A stretch of DNA of 16,004 nt from CAZLFA01 sp964558665 (GCA_964558665.1 CAZLFA010000081.1:1-16004), one strand, 5' to 3'. Shown: positions 1-7,255, numbered from the stretch's first letter. The notes: generated by a model not told the origin, from the letters alone. A program made the numbers and translations.

Positions 1-283
1 CTCATGCTCTAAAAATTGCCGGAAATATCTGATCATCATTAAGTCGATCAGAAATTGGTCATCCAATAAAAAAATTGAATTTGATATTCGATGATGTGAT
101 TGGTGCTGATTGTATGAATGAGGTGAGGAAGGATGGTTATTATTTAGGCGGAAATCGTGTTCCGGTCAACGCTCAAAAAACACCTGAAAAACACCCTGGT
201 ATTTTAAGGGTTGTAGTTCAGCTTTCCGGTGAGCAAGGAACAGGGCCTACCATCCGGGAATGAGTTTTTAGGACGAAAAAGGT
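1..283. other. Window edge, no supported gene
   Basis: This stretch downstream of the cupin gene holds no gene I can support. A 62-codon plus-strand frame (75-263) opens with TTG, has no clear ribosome binding site at that start and matches no family I recognise. No convincing terminator hairpin with a T-run is seen after the cupin stop. Confidence 0.4.
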
Positions 284-616
284 TTACTGCTTATCCGGCA
301 GGTAATCTTCTCTCACCGGAGAAAAAACCTCAATCGCCAGCGAATCCTCCAATATCTCTGCACTGTGCTCTGTATTGCCGTGGATGCACCAACTGTCTCC
401 CGGTTCGGCTTCAAAGGTCTGCTGACCGGCTGTGAGCCTGATCCTGCCTTTTACCAGATAACCGGTCTGCTCATAGATTAGTGCGTGTTTTGGCAGTTTA
501 CTGCCGGCCTCTAATTTGAACTCAGTAAGCAGTGTTTTTTCTCCGTACACGAGAGTCTTCAATTGAATTCCCGGCAGCACCTGCCTGTATCCGCCGTCAT
601 TTCTTTTGTAAAACAA
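284..616 (-). CDS. Cupin domain protein (small single-domain)
   Basis: This 110-residue protein has the make-up of a single conserved beta-barrel cupin. Motif 1 runs about 39-56 (GSKLPKHALIYEQTGYLVKG), with H44 and E49 as likely metal ligands, but the second histidine of the usual HxH is a leucine. Motif 2 is about 73-84, with H79 and H84. Such proteins bind a small molecule or metal; the substrate here is unknown. The start is TTG at 616, chosen because AAAGGAGG lies five bases upstream. The gene lies 62 bases downstream of the XRE regulator on the same strand and may be the last gene of that transcript. There is no signal peptide, so it is likely cytoplasmic. The cupin fold call is firm; the function is open. 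Confidence 0.85.
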   Translation of the reverse strand: MFYKRNDGGYRQVLPGIQLKTLVYGEKTLLTEFKLEAGSKLPKHALIYEQTGYLVKGRIRLTAGQQTFEAEPGDSWCIHGNTEHSAEILEDSLAIEVFSPVREDYLPDKQ

Positions 617-678
617 TGTCGCCTCCTTTCTTATCCGGTGTTGAGCGTGCGTTGTGTTGCATGGAACGGCTCATCCAT

Positions 679-888
679 TTATTCGCGGTCTTTATATTCA
701 AGAATATCCCCTGGCTGGCATTCAAGATGCTTGCAGATGGACTCCAGAGTTGAAATGCGAATAGCCTTGGCCTTTCCCGTCTTCAGAATAGACAGATTCT
801 GCTCCGTGATCCCGATCAGTTTTGCCAGTTCAACCGATTTCATTTTGCGCTTTGCCAGGACTACATCCAAATTCACAATTATCGGCAT
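679..888 (-). CDS. Mini XRE-family regulator, YozG type
   Basis: The 69-residue protein is almost entirely one Cro/CI-type helix-turn-helix. The opening IIVNLDVVLAKRKMKSVELA, the recognition region GITEQNLSILKTGKAKAIR (about 26-44) and the closing L.CQPGDILEY are typical of YozG-like regulators. These small repressors are commonly encoded next to DUF2975 membrane proteins, as here: the DUF2975 stop is 11 bases upstream on the same strand. GGAG lies five bases before the ATG at 888. By inference it autoregulates the cluster, perhaps through the inverted repeat at 1773-1793. It has no ligand-binding domain of its own, so any signal may come through the neighbouring membrane protein. Confidence 0.9.
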   Translation of the reverse strand: MPIIVNLDVVLAKRKMKSVELAKLIGITEQNLSILKTGKAKAIRISTLESICKHLECQPGDILEYKDRE

Positions 889-899
889 AACGGCTCCGC

Positions 900-1442
900 C
901 TATACAGTAAGTTCATTTTCTTCATTCAAGACTCTGCCTTCGTCCATCACCCATGCGACAACGAAAACAATACCCCCTACAAGAAGTGAAGTAATTTCTG
1001 CCGTACCGATCCCGACTTCAAGGATTCTCTGGCCGGGCGGATTACCCAGGGAGAACAGTACACTCTTGGCAGATTCATAAATCATTGATAAGACAACCCA
1101 CAACAAGAGTGCCTGGGCGGTCTTTTTGAAAATGATGACATGTTCAGGAGAAAAGATTATTCCCTCCCTGTAAAATGAAAAGAGTTTTCTGATATTAGCA
1201 AGTCCGTACATCAATGCTGACATAGGAAGCAGGCATATCATAAACCCGATGAGCTGCAGTTCTATCGGCAACTCATGAGGGATCAAAGGGGTTCGCTGAA
1301 TGTTTACGGTCACAAGTTTTGTCGGCAAATGATTAATCATTGACCAGAAGACAATATAATACAGCGGCATGGCTGCCAGCATAAAAGTTACGACAAAATG
1401 AAAAAATTTACTGAATTTGATTATTTTAGATAGATTTCCCAC
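900..1442 (-). CDS. DUF2975 family membrane protein
   Basis: The protein is about 180 residues with four hydrophobic segments (roughly 14-36, 68-90, 110-135 and 148-170) and a short acidic C-terminal tail. The pattern and the adjacent YozG-type regulator fit DUF2975, an inner-membrane family of unknown function often paired with that regulator. An upstream in-frame ATG at 1478 exists, but the GTG at 1442 is preferred because AAGGAGG lies six bases before it. The mRNA leader would be long: the best promoter is at 1739-1767, and a 172-bp palindromic element lies between promoter and gene. A role in sensing or immunity at the membrane is only inference. Confidence 0.8.
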   Translation of the reverse strand: MGNLSKIIKFSKFFHFVVTFMLAAMPLYYIVFWSMINHLPTKLVTVNIQRTPLIPHELPIELQLIGFMICLLPMSALMYGLANIRKLFSFYREGIIFSPEHVIIFKKTAQALLLWVVLSMIYESAKSVLFSLGNPPGQRILEVGIGTAEITSLLVGGIVFVVAWVMDEGRVLNEENELTV

Positions 1443-1557
1443 GATAGTCCTCCTTCTTTTTATAAAAGAAAAAATCACCCGCCCGATTTGTTGTCACGCC
1501 GGTCATCTGCCGCTGTTCCTGAAACCAGACAGAAAATCCGCGGGCAGCTTCATTGAA

Positions 1558-1729
1558 CCCAGACTACGCAATAAAGATGTAATACCCTTTGGCATCCTGG
1601 TCAAAGTGGCTTTCCGCGGCTCAGAATATTTTTCACAAGAAAAATATTTAATTCGCCGCTTGAAAACCCCTTTGACCAGGATAATATTCACTTATCCAAG
1701 TGCACATGCTTTATATTGCGTAATCTGGG
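1558..1729. mobile_element. MITE-like palindromic element, copy 1
   Basis: The element is 172 bp and almost fully palindromic. Its ends are CCCAGACTACGCAATAAAG and, read from the other side, CCCAGATTACGCAATATAA. Inner matching blocks follow: ATCCTGGTCAAAG on both arms, then GCGGCTCAGAATATTTTTC against GCGGCGAATTAAATATTTTT around a short loop near 1635-1640. It is flanked on both sides by TTGAA (1553-1557 and 1730-1734), consistent with a 5-bp target duplication. It encodes no transposase, so it would need one in trans. An inverted copy begins at 15898, about 94% identical over the 107 bases visible. A related element lies at 3311-3536. Confidence 0.8.
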
Positions 1730-1738
1730 TTGAAAGGA

Positions 1739-1767
1739 AGCATAGCAGTGTATTTATTGATTGTCAA
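1739..1767 (-). promoter_or_regulatory. Sigma70-type promoter for the DUF2975 cluster
   Basis: On the minus strand a perfect -35 TTGACA (1762-1767) is followed after exactly 17 bases by TATGCT (1739-1744). The predicted start of transcription is near 1732, just outside the palindromic element, which would therefore form most of the 5' leader. Confidence 0.6.
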
Positions 1768-1772
1768 TAATT

Positions 1773-1793
1773 ATTTATCGTATATCGATAAAT
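1773..1793. promoter_or_regulatory. Candidate operator, perfect inverted repeat
   Basis: ATTTATCG and CGATAAAT form a perfect 8-bp inverted repeat around a 5-base centre (TATAT), six bases upstream of the -35 box. Its size suits a dimeric helix-turn-helix regulator such as the YozG-type protein encoded downstream. Binding is inferred. Confidence 0.45.
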
Positions 1794-1880
1794 TTAAGCT
1801 TTACAGGAAATAAATTTAAATTTTTATCCAAAAGAATCTTTCTATCTTTGATAATATTGAACGGCGACGGCTCATTGGCC

Positions 1881-2297
1881 TCAAGTCTTGTTTTCCCTGC
1901 TATAAATCTGAATCAGCAGACCCGTCACCAACAAGGTGACGACCACTCCTAAAGCGAAACCGCTTACGGTTGCATTTGCCAGAGCGGTCGATTTGACCTT
2001 ATGCCAATTATTCAGACGTACGGTAATATCCCCGGCAACAACAGGGTACTGCTTTCCATTTTTGTCCAAAGAAAAGAGAGGCCCCTCGGCTATTCGCTTT
2101 TGCAGCAGTTGCCCCCCTATGTAGAGCTCAAAACTGTCCCTCGTTTGCTCAATATTCAGTTTCATATCCTGATGAGTCCACCAGATATTGCGATTCCCCC
2201 AAAAGGCCTGGTAGACATCGGTAAAAAACATCCCGCCTATAATCAGCGTACCGACGAGTCCGACCCACAAAATATTATTGCCCTGCCGCTTTTTCAT
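1881..2297 (-). CDS. Unrecognised protein with two membrane segments
   Basis: I do not recognise this 138-residue protein. It has a hydrophobic segment at about 9-27, a polar middle of some 80 residues with several tryptophans (NIWW near 37-40) and predicted beta-rich blocks, then a second hydrophobic segment at about 112-131 ending in a short charged tail. That layout suggests an inner-membrane protein with one loop, probably periplasmic. The start is ATG at 2297 (MKKRQGNN), preceded by AAGGGGAG; an in-frame start nine codons upstream lacks such a site. It stands alone on the minus strand, 135 bases downstream of the methyltransferase. No function is proposed. Confidence 0.7.
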   Translation of the reverse strand: MKKRQGNNILWVGLVGTLIIGGMFFTDVYQAFWGNRNIWWTHQDMKLNIEQTRDSFELYIGGQLLQKRIAEGPLFSLDKNGKQYPVVAGDITVRLNNWHKVKSTALANATVSGFALGVVVTLLVTGLLIQIYSRENKT

Positions 2298-2432
2298 TGT
2301 CTCCCCTTTCTGCTTAAGCAACAATACAGACCGATTTTAAATTCTCCGGCATGCAGGTAAATCAGGTCAGGAATGCACACTTTGCTGCAAACAGTGTTAT
2401 CGCTTTTGCATCGAATCATCGCGCCGATGAGA

Positions 2433-3275
2433 CTAAAACAGTTTCTTTGCAACAACCGCAAACTCGCTGCTTTCCTGCGAGAACGGTGTTCCGGCAACAT
2501 CCGAATAAAAACCTTCAACGGCGAATCCGCATTCCGTAAACTCCCTCTCCAGGGATTCCGGACTGAAGTACTGCAGCCAGTTATAGATCGCCCGCGTGCG
2601 CTCTTTCTCGATAATAGTGTATTTGTCGAGAATGACTTTTTCCTTCTCATACTTGAATATATTCAGAAAACCGTAATACTTGCCAGGCGACCAGAAACCG
2701 TCCAGGAGATTGGTTTCATAAAACGCTTTTTCTTCCCGTTCTGCGAAGGCGCTCAGCGAATACACATCGAGAAGAACGGAGCCGCCCGGTTCCAGAAAAT
2801 CAGAAAACTTATTCAGCATCTTTCTGCGATGATCAGGACTGAGCGCACAAAAATCACACATGATCATCACGACGAGATGAAAGCGCTTATCCGAATCATA
2901 ATCCAGATAGTTCCGGTTGACATATTCCACGGACAGCCCTTCCCCGGATGCGACTTCCCGCGCATACTGAATTGATCTTTCCGAGAAATCTATCCCGGTG
3001 ACATCCGCATGTCTCCGTGCCAGCCTTGTCGCATACAATCCCGGCCCGCATCCGAAATCGGCAATCTTTTTTCCGGCTCCGATGTTGAAGCGGGAGACTA
3101 TCCAGTCCACGGATTTGTCTATAAACGCTGCATTGCGGGATGAAGCATCAATCCCCTCGTCCAGGTGGAAGCGCAGCATCTGCTTCGATGTATGCTCATC
3201 CGTCCAGAGATCGCCTGCCGTGTAAAACTCAAACGGCTCAGGGCGGGCATTGATTTTTTCAAGATCGGCAAACAT
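2433..3275 (-). CDS. Class I SAM-dependent methyltransferase
   Basis: The protein is about 280 residues. Motif I, IADFGCGPGLYATRLA, sits at about 71-86, and the acidic residue at the end of strand 2 is in VTGIDFSERS (about 92-101). LEPGGSVLLDVYSL is the usual post-motif III block. The fold and AdoMet binding are clear; the acceptor is not. The C-terminal half (FWSPGKYYGFLN, RAIYNWLQYFSPESLEREF) resembles small-molecule methyltransferases of the Methyltransf_25/11 type. The ATG at 3275 has GGAGG seven bases upstream; the upstream GTG at 3293 overlaps that site and is rejected. It may be read through from the hydrolase gene, with a palindromic element in between. Confidence 0.9.
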   Translation of the reverse strand: MFADLEKINARPEPFEFYTAGDLWTDEHTSKQMLRFHLDEGIDASSRNAAFIDKSVDWIVSRFNIGAGKKIADFGCGPGLYATRLARRHADVTGIDFSERSIQYAREVASGEGLSVEYVNRNYLDYDSDKRFHLVVMIMCDFCALSPDHRRKMLNKFSDFLEPGGSVLLDVYSLSAFAEREEKAFYETNLLDGFWSPGKYYGFLNIFKYEKEKVILDKYTIIEKERTRAIYNWLQYFSPESLEREFTECGFAVEGFYSDVAGTPFSQESSEFAVVAKKLF

Positions 3276-3310
3276 CCGATTTCCTCCATTCACGATATTA
3301 CTATTAATTC

Positions 3311-3536
3311 GTTTCCACCCGGAAACTCGGATGCAGAAACTATCTGTTTCCGGATTGGAATTTTATGAAGTTTGCGCAAGAGGTTTGCAAGCGGCGAATC
3401 AAATATTTTTTCATCAGGCATGTCCTGGAGGATATTCATGGCCTCTGCCGAAAAAATATTCTGAGCCGCGCAAAACTTTTTGCGCACAGACAATACCATT
3501 GCTTGAGATGGGAAAAAGCCCTTCCCGGGAGGAAAC
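3311..3536. mobile_element. Palindromic repeat element related to copy 1
   Basis: The core GCGGCGAATCAAATATTTTT (3391-3410) and AAAAAATATTCTGAGCCGCG (3451-3470) match the inner arms of the element at 1558-1729. Here about 38 bases of unrelated sequence replace its short loop. The outer arms differ: TGCGCAAGAGGTTTGC (about 3373-3388) pairs with the region 3469-3485, and the ends GTTTCCACCCGG and, reversed, GTTTCCTCCCGGG form short terminal inverted repeats. The right end shares its first base with the TAG stop of the hydrolase; the left end lies 36 bases upstream of the methyltransferase ATG. The boundaries are inferred from the palindrome. No coding capacity is believed, although frames run through it on both strands. 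Confidence 0.65.
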
Positions 3537-4474
3537 TATTTAGCCGGTTTTGCAGAAAGTTTATTGATGGCTTTCTCCAATGCATGGTTGAATTCATCCG
3601 CGCGATTCATCATCAGGAAGTGATCCGCTCCTTTAATGACAAGGGCTTCGAAAGACAGCATATGCCGCCGGTTCGCCTCATAATTGATGGGCCACAGATC
3701 GGCGTTCACGGCGATGACGGGAATGCGGATCTTATCAAATTTCCCGGCCGCTTCCCCCGTTATATACTGCGACATCATCTCGTTCATGGCGCTTAACGCG
3801 ACGGCAGGCGTCGTCGCCGACATATCGGCAAGAATCCATTCGCGAAGCTGGGGATCGGTGCCGGGTAAGATCATCCCGCTTACGAACTGACGGCTTCCCG
3901 CCCGGAAATCCTTCTCCAGGGGTGCGATCATTTTACTGAATTCCTCGCGCGTCAGCGGATATTCGATATTACTGAGCGTGTCCACTCCTATCAGCCCGAT
4001 GACGCGGTCCGGCATGAGCAGCGCAGCCTCCGCAATCACCGAGCCGCCCATGGAGTGTCCGATCAGAATGACGCGACGGCTGCCGATCGCTTCAACAACG
4101 GCGCGCACATCCTCCCCGAATGCGGACATGGTGTATTTTGTACGTGCCATTCCGGAGTGTCCATGGCCGGCAAGGTCCAGCGTCACGACCCGATACTTTT
4201 TGGAGAAGTACGGCACCTGTTCGCGCCAGTAGCGGTCATCACAGCTCCATCCATGCACGAACACCAGGGTCGGTTCTCCGGAGCCGTAGACTTCATAGGA
4301 TATCGGCACGCCGTCTTTGGAATAGGCGATACCGGGCCACTTCGCTTCCGCCTGCGCCATGCCGACAGTTACAATGAGAAAAAACACCGCCGCAGCCAAG
4401 CCGGCAATATGTCTTTTAATCATTATAAAACCTGTCTTCCTGCTTAATCGATCCATTTTTATTTCCGGTTTCAT
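3536..4474 (-). CDS. Exported alpha/beta-fold hydrolase
   Basis: This is an alpha/beta hydrolase of about 312 residues. A charged start (MKPEIKMDRLSRK) and hydrophobic core ending at AQAEA (about 19-44) form a signal peptide, so it should act in the periplasm or outside. The oxyanion region is VHGWSCDDRYW (73-83). The nucleophile elbow GHSMGG gives S141, and NADLWP (D259) and GADHFLMM (H285) complete the triad. It probably hydrolyses an ester or related bond; the substrate is unknown. Start choice is uncertain. The ATG at 4474 has GGAGG 11 bases away, whereas the ATG at 4423 gives a more standard signal peptide with a weak AGG site. It is the last gene of a tightly spaced block, 28 bases after the DUF3788 gene. 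Confidence 0.88.
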   Translation of the reverse strand: MKPEIKMDRLSRKTGFIMIKRHIAGLAAAVFFLIVTVGMAQAEAKWPGIAYSKDGVPISYEVYGSGEPTLVFVHGWSCDDRYWREQVPYFSKKYRVVTLDLAGHGHSGMARTKYTMSAFGEDVRAVVEAIGSRRVILIGHSMGGSVIAEAALLMPDRVIGLIGVDTLSNIEYPLTREEFSKMIAPLEKDFRAGSRQFVSGMILPGTDPQLREWILADMSATTPAVALSAMNEMMSQYITGEAAGKFDKIRIPVIAVNADLWPINYEANRRHMLSFEALVIKGADHFLMMNRADEFNHALEKAINKLSAKPAK

Positions 4475-4502
4475 TATTATTGTTTCCTCCGCTTTCATTG
4501 AC

Positions 4503-4973
4503 TTAACAATTGCCGGCAGGATGCTCTTTGCCTGCAATCTTGGGTTTGCGTTTTATCGACAGAAGGATCCTCACGTCTTCTATGACTCTGTCGCTGTCCA
4601 CTGCCAGAAGCACCCATTTCCCATCGTGATAGGTTGCGGCCTCGTCGTATTTCCTTTGAGTTTTCGCCGACAGGCTGTTCCTCACGGCCGATACTTTTTC
4701 TCTTTCTTCCGCACCGAAGACAATCAGCAGTGCGAAGCGGTTCTTTTCAGGAATCAGGGTGCAAAATGATTTGTTCTTTTTATACCTGAGCGACCAGCCG
4801 TGCTTCTTGCCGCCGAAGAGCCACTCCGGAACAAAGACATCTTGGTAGTATCGCTCAATCAGATGTGTCACTTTCTTCCAATAACCGTAGGCTTCCCTGC
4901 CGACCCAATCGGCAATATCGGGGGCGGCGGGACATTGTTCCCGCTGTGTCATCCGGCTACCCGATTCGCCCAT
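4503..4973 (-). CDS. DUF3788 family protein
   Basis: The 156-residue soluble protein carries the conserved blocks of DUF3788: WSLRYKKNKSFCTLIPEKNR, FALLIVFGAEEREKV, YDEAATYHDGKWVLLAV and LLSIKRKPK. The family (also seen in YdhG/YjdF-like stress and arsenate-island contexts) has no established reaction. There is no signal peptide or membrane segment. The ATG at 4973 has GGAGGAGG immediately upstream. It sits 29 bases after the thioesterase and 28 before the hydrolase on the same strand, so it is probably co-transcribed with them. I see no catalytic residues to name. Confidence 0.8.
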   Translation of the reverse strand: MGESGSRMTQREQCPAAPDIADWVGREAYGYWKKVTHLIERYYQDVFVPEWLFGGKKHGWSLRYKKNKSFCTLIPEKNRFALLIVFGAEEREKVSAVRNSLSAKTQRKYDEAATYHDGKWVLLAVDSDRVIEDVRILLSIKRKPKIAGKEHPAGNC

Positions 4974-5002
4974 GTCCTCCTCCAGATTTAATGATTCTAC
5001 TG

Positions 5003-5458
5003 TTACGGAAGCTGGACCAGTATTACTTCCCCCTTCGCCCGGACCTCGCCTTCAGCGGACAGCGTCACATCGACGATGACTTTCCGGCCTTTGACTTCCG
5101 TTATCTTCCCCCGCAGCTCCAGCATCTTTCCCATCGGCGTCGGCTTCAGATAATCGACTTTCAGCGATGCCGTCACGAAGCGGTACAGCGGATGGTTGTC
5201 CAGCGTATAACCTTTGTCGGTTAAAGTCGCTGCCGATGCAGTGGCGGCGCTGTGGCAGTCGATCAGGGACGCGATCAGTCCACCGTAAAGATTACCGGGA
5301 AAGCCACCTGTGAAATGCGGTTTTGGCATGACATTGCAGATGCTCTCTTTGCCGTCCCAATGCGTCTTGATCTGCATCCCGTCCTCATTGAGCCTGCCGC
5401 ATCCGAAGCAATGCGCATATTCATCGCGGTAATAATCCTGAACAGCTTTTGATGACAT
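5003..5458 (-). CDS. PaaI-type hotdog thioesterase
   Basis: The 151-residue single-domain hotdog protein fits the PaaI/4HBT thioesterase family, which hydrolyses acyl-CoA thioesters. The signature helix region GNLYGGLIASLIDCHSAA (about 55-72) holds the conserved glycines and the aspartate D67. The N-terminal HCFGCG (16-21), with a CxxC pair, is typical of the subgroup that has a cysteine-rich start. LKVDYLKPTPMGKMLELRG is the usual central strand. The ATG at 5458 has AAAGG eight bases upstream. The gene lies 29 bases from both the SDR gene upstream and the DUF3788 gene downstream, suggesting a shared transcript and lipid or aromatic acyl-CoA metabolism. The specific acyl group cannot be told. 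Confidence 0.88.
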   Translation of the reverse strand: MSSKAVQDYYRDEYAHCFGCGRLNEDGMQIKTHWDGKESICNVMPKPHFTGGFPGNLYGGLIASLIDCHSAATASAATLTDKGYTLDNHPLYRFVTASLKVDYLKPTPMGKMLELRGKITEVKGRKVIVDVTLSAEGEVRAKGEVILVQLP

Positions 5459-5487
5459 GTTTAATACCTTTCTCTACAGCCATATTA

Positions 5488-6189
5488 TTATAATCCTACA
5501 CCCAGCTTCGTCATCAGCTTTATCATCTTTACCAGGGGAATGGCAACTTTCGGCGCCGTGTAACGTATCGGCTTTTTGTTCATGCAATATTCCAGATGGT
5601 CGACCGCCTTTTCAACGCCCATCATGAACGGCCTGACATCGCTTTTTGCCATCTTGGTATCGACAAAGCCAAAACGTATATTGGTTACATGCACTCCCTT
5701 TGGCTTCAAAGCCAAAGCCAGGCCTTCCAGATAATTTGAAAACCCTGCCTTGGAAGCATTATAGGACGGCGCCTCGGCGGAAACCAGTTCATCCGCCAGA
5801 CTCGAAACACCGATAAAATGGCCTTGTCCTCTTTTGACCATCTCCGGAATCACCGCCGCTGCCGTTCTGACCATGCCGGTCAGATTCACATCAATGATCT
5901 TCGCTTCTGCGCTCATATCCAGGGGATTCAGCAGTTCTCCGATTCCCGCAAAGTATATGCACAAATCCAAAGGACCTTTCGTCACCAGTTCAGCCAGCAG
6001 ATCAGGGTACTTTGCATCACTGACGTCCGCAATCCGGTGCTGATAGGCTGAGCCTGTAATCGGCGAGTCGCTTCTGGAAACCCCGATGACATTCCACCCG
6101 GCCGCGAGCAGTCTTCCTGTCGTCGCCAGACCGATGCCGTCGGAATTGCCGATCAGCATGGCCCTGTGTTGGACTGTTGGCTTATTCAT
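5488..6189 (-). CDS. Short-chain dehydrogenase/reductase (SDR)
   Basis: The 233-residue protein is a classical-length SDR. The nucleotide-binding motif is IGNSDGIGLA (13-22), close to TGxxxGIG with T replaced by I. Next come ADVSD (54-58), a degenerate NAG as YFAGIG (79-84), N102, the serine of VSSLADE (128-134) and the catalytic pair Y143 and K147 in SYNASKAGF. It should be an NAD(P)-dependent oxidoreductase acting on a hydroxyl or keto group; the substrate is unknown. AGGA lies six bases before the ATG at 6189. It is the first gene of the four-gene minus-strand block. I could not find a convincing promoter in the region upstream. Confidence 0.92.
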   Translation of the reverse strand: MNKPTVQHRAMLIGNSDGIGLATTGRLLAAGWNVIGVSRSDSPITGSAYQHRIADVSDAKYPDLLAELVTKGPLDLCIYFAGIGELLNPLDMSAEAKIIDVNLTGMVRTAAAVIPEMVKRGQGHFIGVSSLADELVSAEAPSYNASKAGFSNYLEGLALALKPKGVHVTNIRFGFVDTKMAKSDVRPFMMGVEKAVDHLEYCMNKKPIRYTAPKVAIPLVKMIKLMTKLGVGL

Positions 6190-6598
6190 GGCTTTTCCTG
6201 ATACTCACTGCCGCATGTTTTATCATCAATCAATTAACCCTTTTGGGAGCCTTGAGGCTGCACCGAAGTAGCACCTGGCATTTTCCGCTGACATGGGTTG
6301 AGTTTTCCAGGCCGGCAAGTTCCTGCGTGTTCTGCATGTTGGATCTCAACCTCTACCAACAAAGCTACAGATCAAAACCAGACTCGGTCGGCCGTCGCCA
6401 GAAGCGGCTTCCGCCATATTTTTCTTTCCCCGTTGTTTTTCGGATACTCGGCCACATACTTTTCAATTATGATCCCGAGATCGCCATGGGTTATTGTTTT
6501 TTTCATGCTTGTCTTTATTACACCAAAAATATGTGCGGCTTTCGCTGTTAGTGATAATCTTTGTCCTGCAAATATCGACATTTATTCATATTTCTTTT
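6190..6598. other. Gap between SDR and HEPN genes
   Basis: This 409-base stretch has no intact gene. It contains a short minus-strand frame that looks like the N-terminal remnant of a larger protein (6372-6506). The rest (6190-6371) has stops in all plausible frames and no recognised repeat. The promoter of the SDR block should be here, but no good -35/-10 pair is seen. Confidence 0.5.
6372..6506 (-). pseudogene. Possible N-terminal remnant of a QueG-like 4Fe-4S protein
   Basis: The 44 codons from the ATG at 6506 include EKYVAEYPKNN and ERKIWRKPLLATAD. These resemble the first 40 residues of proteins related to epoxyqueuosine reductase, which have a pattern like I..YV...P.N....IW..PL...A. 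The frame then ends at TGA, and no continuation of the family is seen downstream in any frame. The match is remembered by pattern only, and there is no good ribosome binding site, so this call is weak. Confidence 0.3.
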
Positions 6599-7255
6599 TT
6601 AGCTTCTCAATTTTTTATATCTAGTAATCAGATTATTTAATGTTAATCTAACAGCATCATATAGCTCCTTGGCCAATGAGGCCTCAATTATCATGTAACC
6701 ATGGCGAGAAGATAACCCTATTTTATTTAATTGCCATTTAATTACTTTTTTGCTGGTTTTTTCGTTGAGCATATCGATGCGACCATTAGCGTGAGCTATA
6801 GCATTCCTGAGATCCAACAACATTTTTATTTTTATCCAGTCATCGTTATTTACATATAAGTCAAACTTCAGAATATGTTTGAAATATTTATATGCCTTCT
6901 CAAGAGGATCACCTTGTATATCGTTTATGGAAAGGTATTGAGATTGTCTCTCTTTCAACAACTTTGCAATATCATTAATAGCTGACTCATAGACCGCATA
7001 GAGAGAAATCAAAAAAGGAGCCCGCAATAAACGGGGCAAGAGAAATTCCACTTTGTAATCATATTCATATTTTGCAATTTTCATTTCCTCATCTTCGACA
7101 GACAAGCGTTTTTTATTGATAAGGTTATCCAGACGACGTCTCTCAATTTTCTGGCTTCGTGTAATCTCTTTTTCTATAAATTGAAGATGATCTCTCAATG
7201 TGAATAATTCTGATCTTATTTCATTCAGACGGCGACGCACATCCATATAGTTCAT
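6599..7255 (-). CDS. HEPN-domain protein with N-terminal coiled coil
   Basis: The 218-residue protein begins with a charged helical stretch likely to form a coiled coil (about 5-65). A helical domain follows with LRNAIAHANGR (149-159), which carries the R-x4-H motif (R150, H155) of HEPN ribonuclease domains. FLISLYAVYESAINDIAKLL (81-100) is the typical first HEPN helix, as in RiboL-PSP/MAE_28990-like families. HEPN proteins often act as RNases in toxin-antitoxin or phage defence systems. No nucleotidyltransferase (MNT) partner is next to it. The ATG at 7255 has AAGGTGAT upstream and is preferred over GTG at 7273. The gene is AT-rich compared with its neighbours, suggesting transfer. It has its own promoter at 7414-7442. 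Confidence 0.7.
   Translation of the reverse strand: MNYMDVRRRLNEIRSELFTLRDHLQFIEKEITRSQKIERRRLDNLINKKRLSVEDEEMKIAKYEYDYKVEFLLPRLLRAPFLISLYAVYESAINDIAKLLKERQSQYLSINDIQGDPLEKAYKYFKHILKFDLYVNNDDWIKIKMLLDLRNAIAHANGRIDMLNEKTSKKVIKWQLNKIGLSSRHGYMIIEASLAKELYDAVRLTLNNLITRYKKLRS

Larger units (their letters stand above)
1443..1880. other. Long intergenic region with promoter, inverted repeat and element
   Basis: This 438-base gap between the DUF2975 gene and the next minus-strand gene holds, from right to left, an AT-rich stretch, an inverted repeat (1773-1793), a near-consensus promoter (1739-1767), a palindromic mobile-like element (1558-1729) and about 115 bases of leader. Open frames here, such as 1503-1691 minus, are produced by the element and show no sign of being genes. 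Confidence 0.7.

Noticed and set aside
1503..1691. Short minus-strand protein, 62 residues, sharing FKRRIKYF with another frame near 3400
   Set aside because: The shared peptide comes from the shared core of the two palindromic elements, and related frames run in both directions through them, so it reflects repeated DNA and not a protein family.
3365..3796. 143-codon plus-strand frame
   Set aside because: The first part is the palindromic element and the rest is antisense to the well-supported hydrolase.
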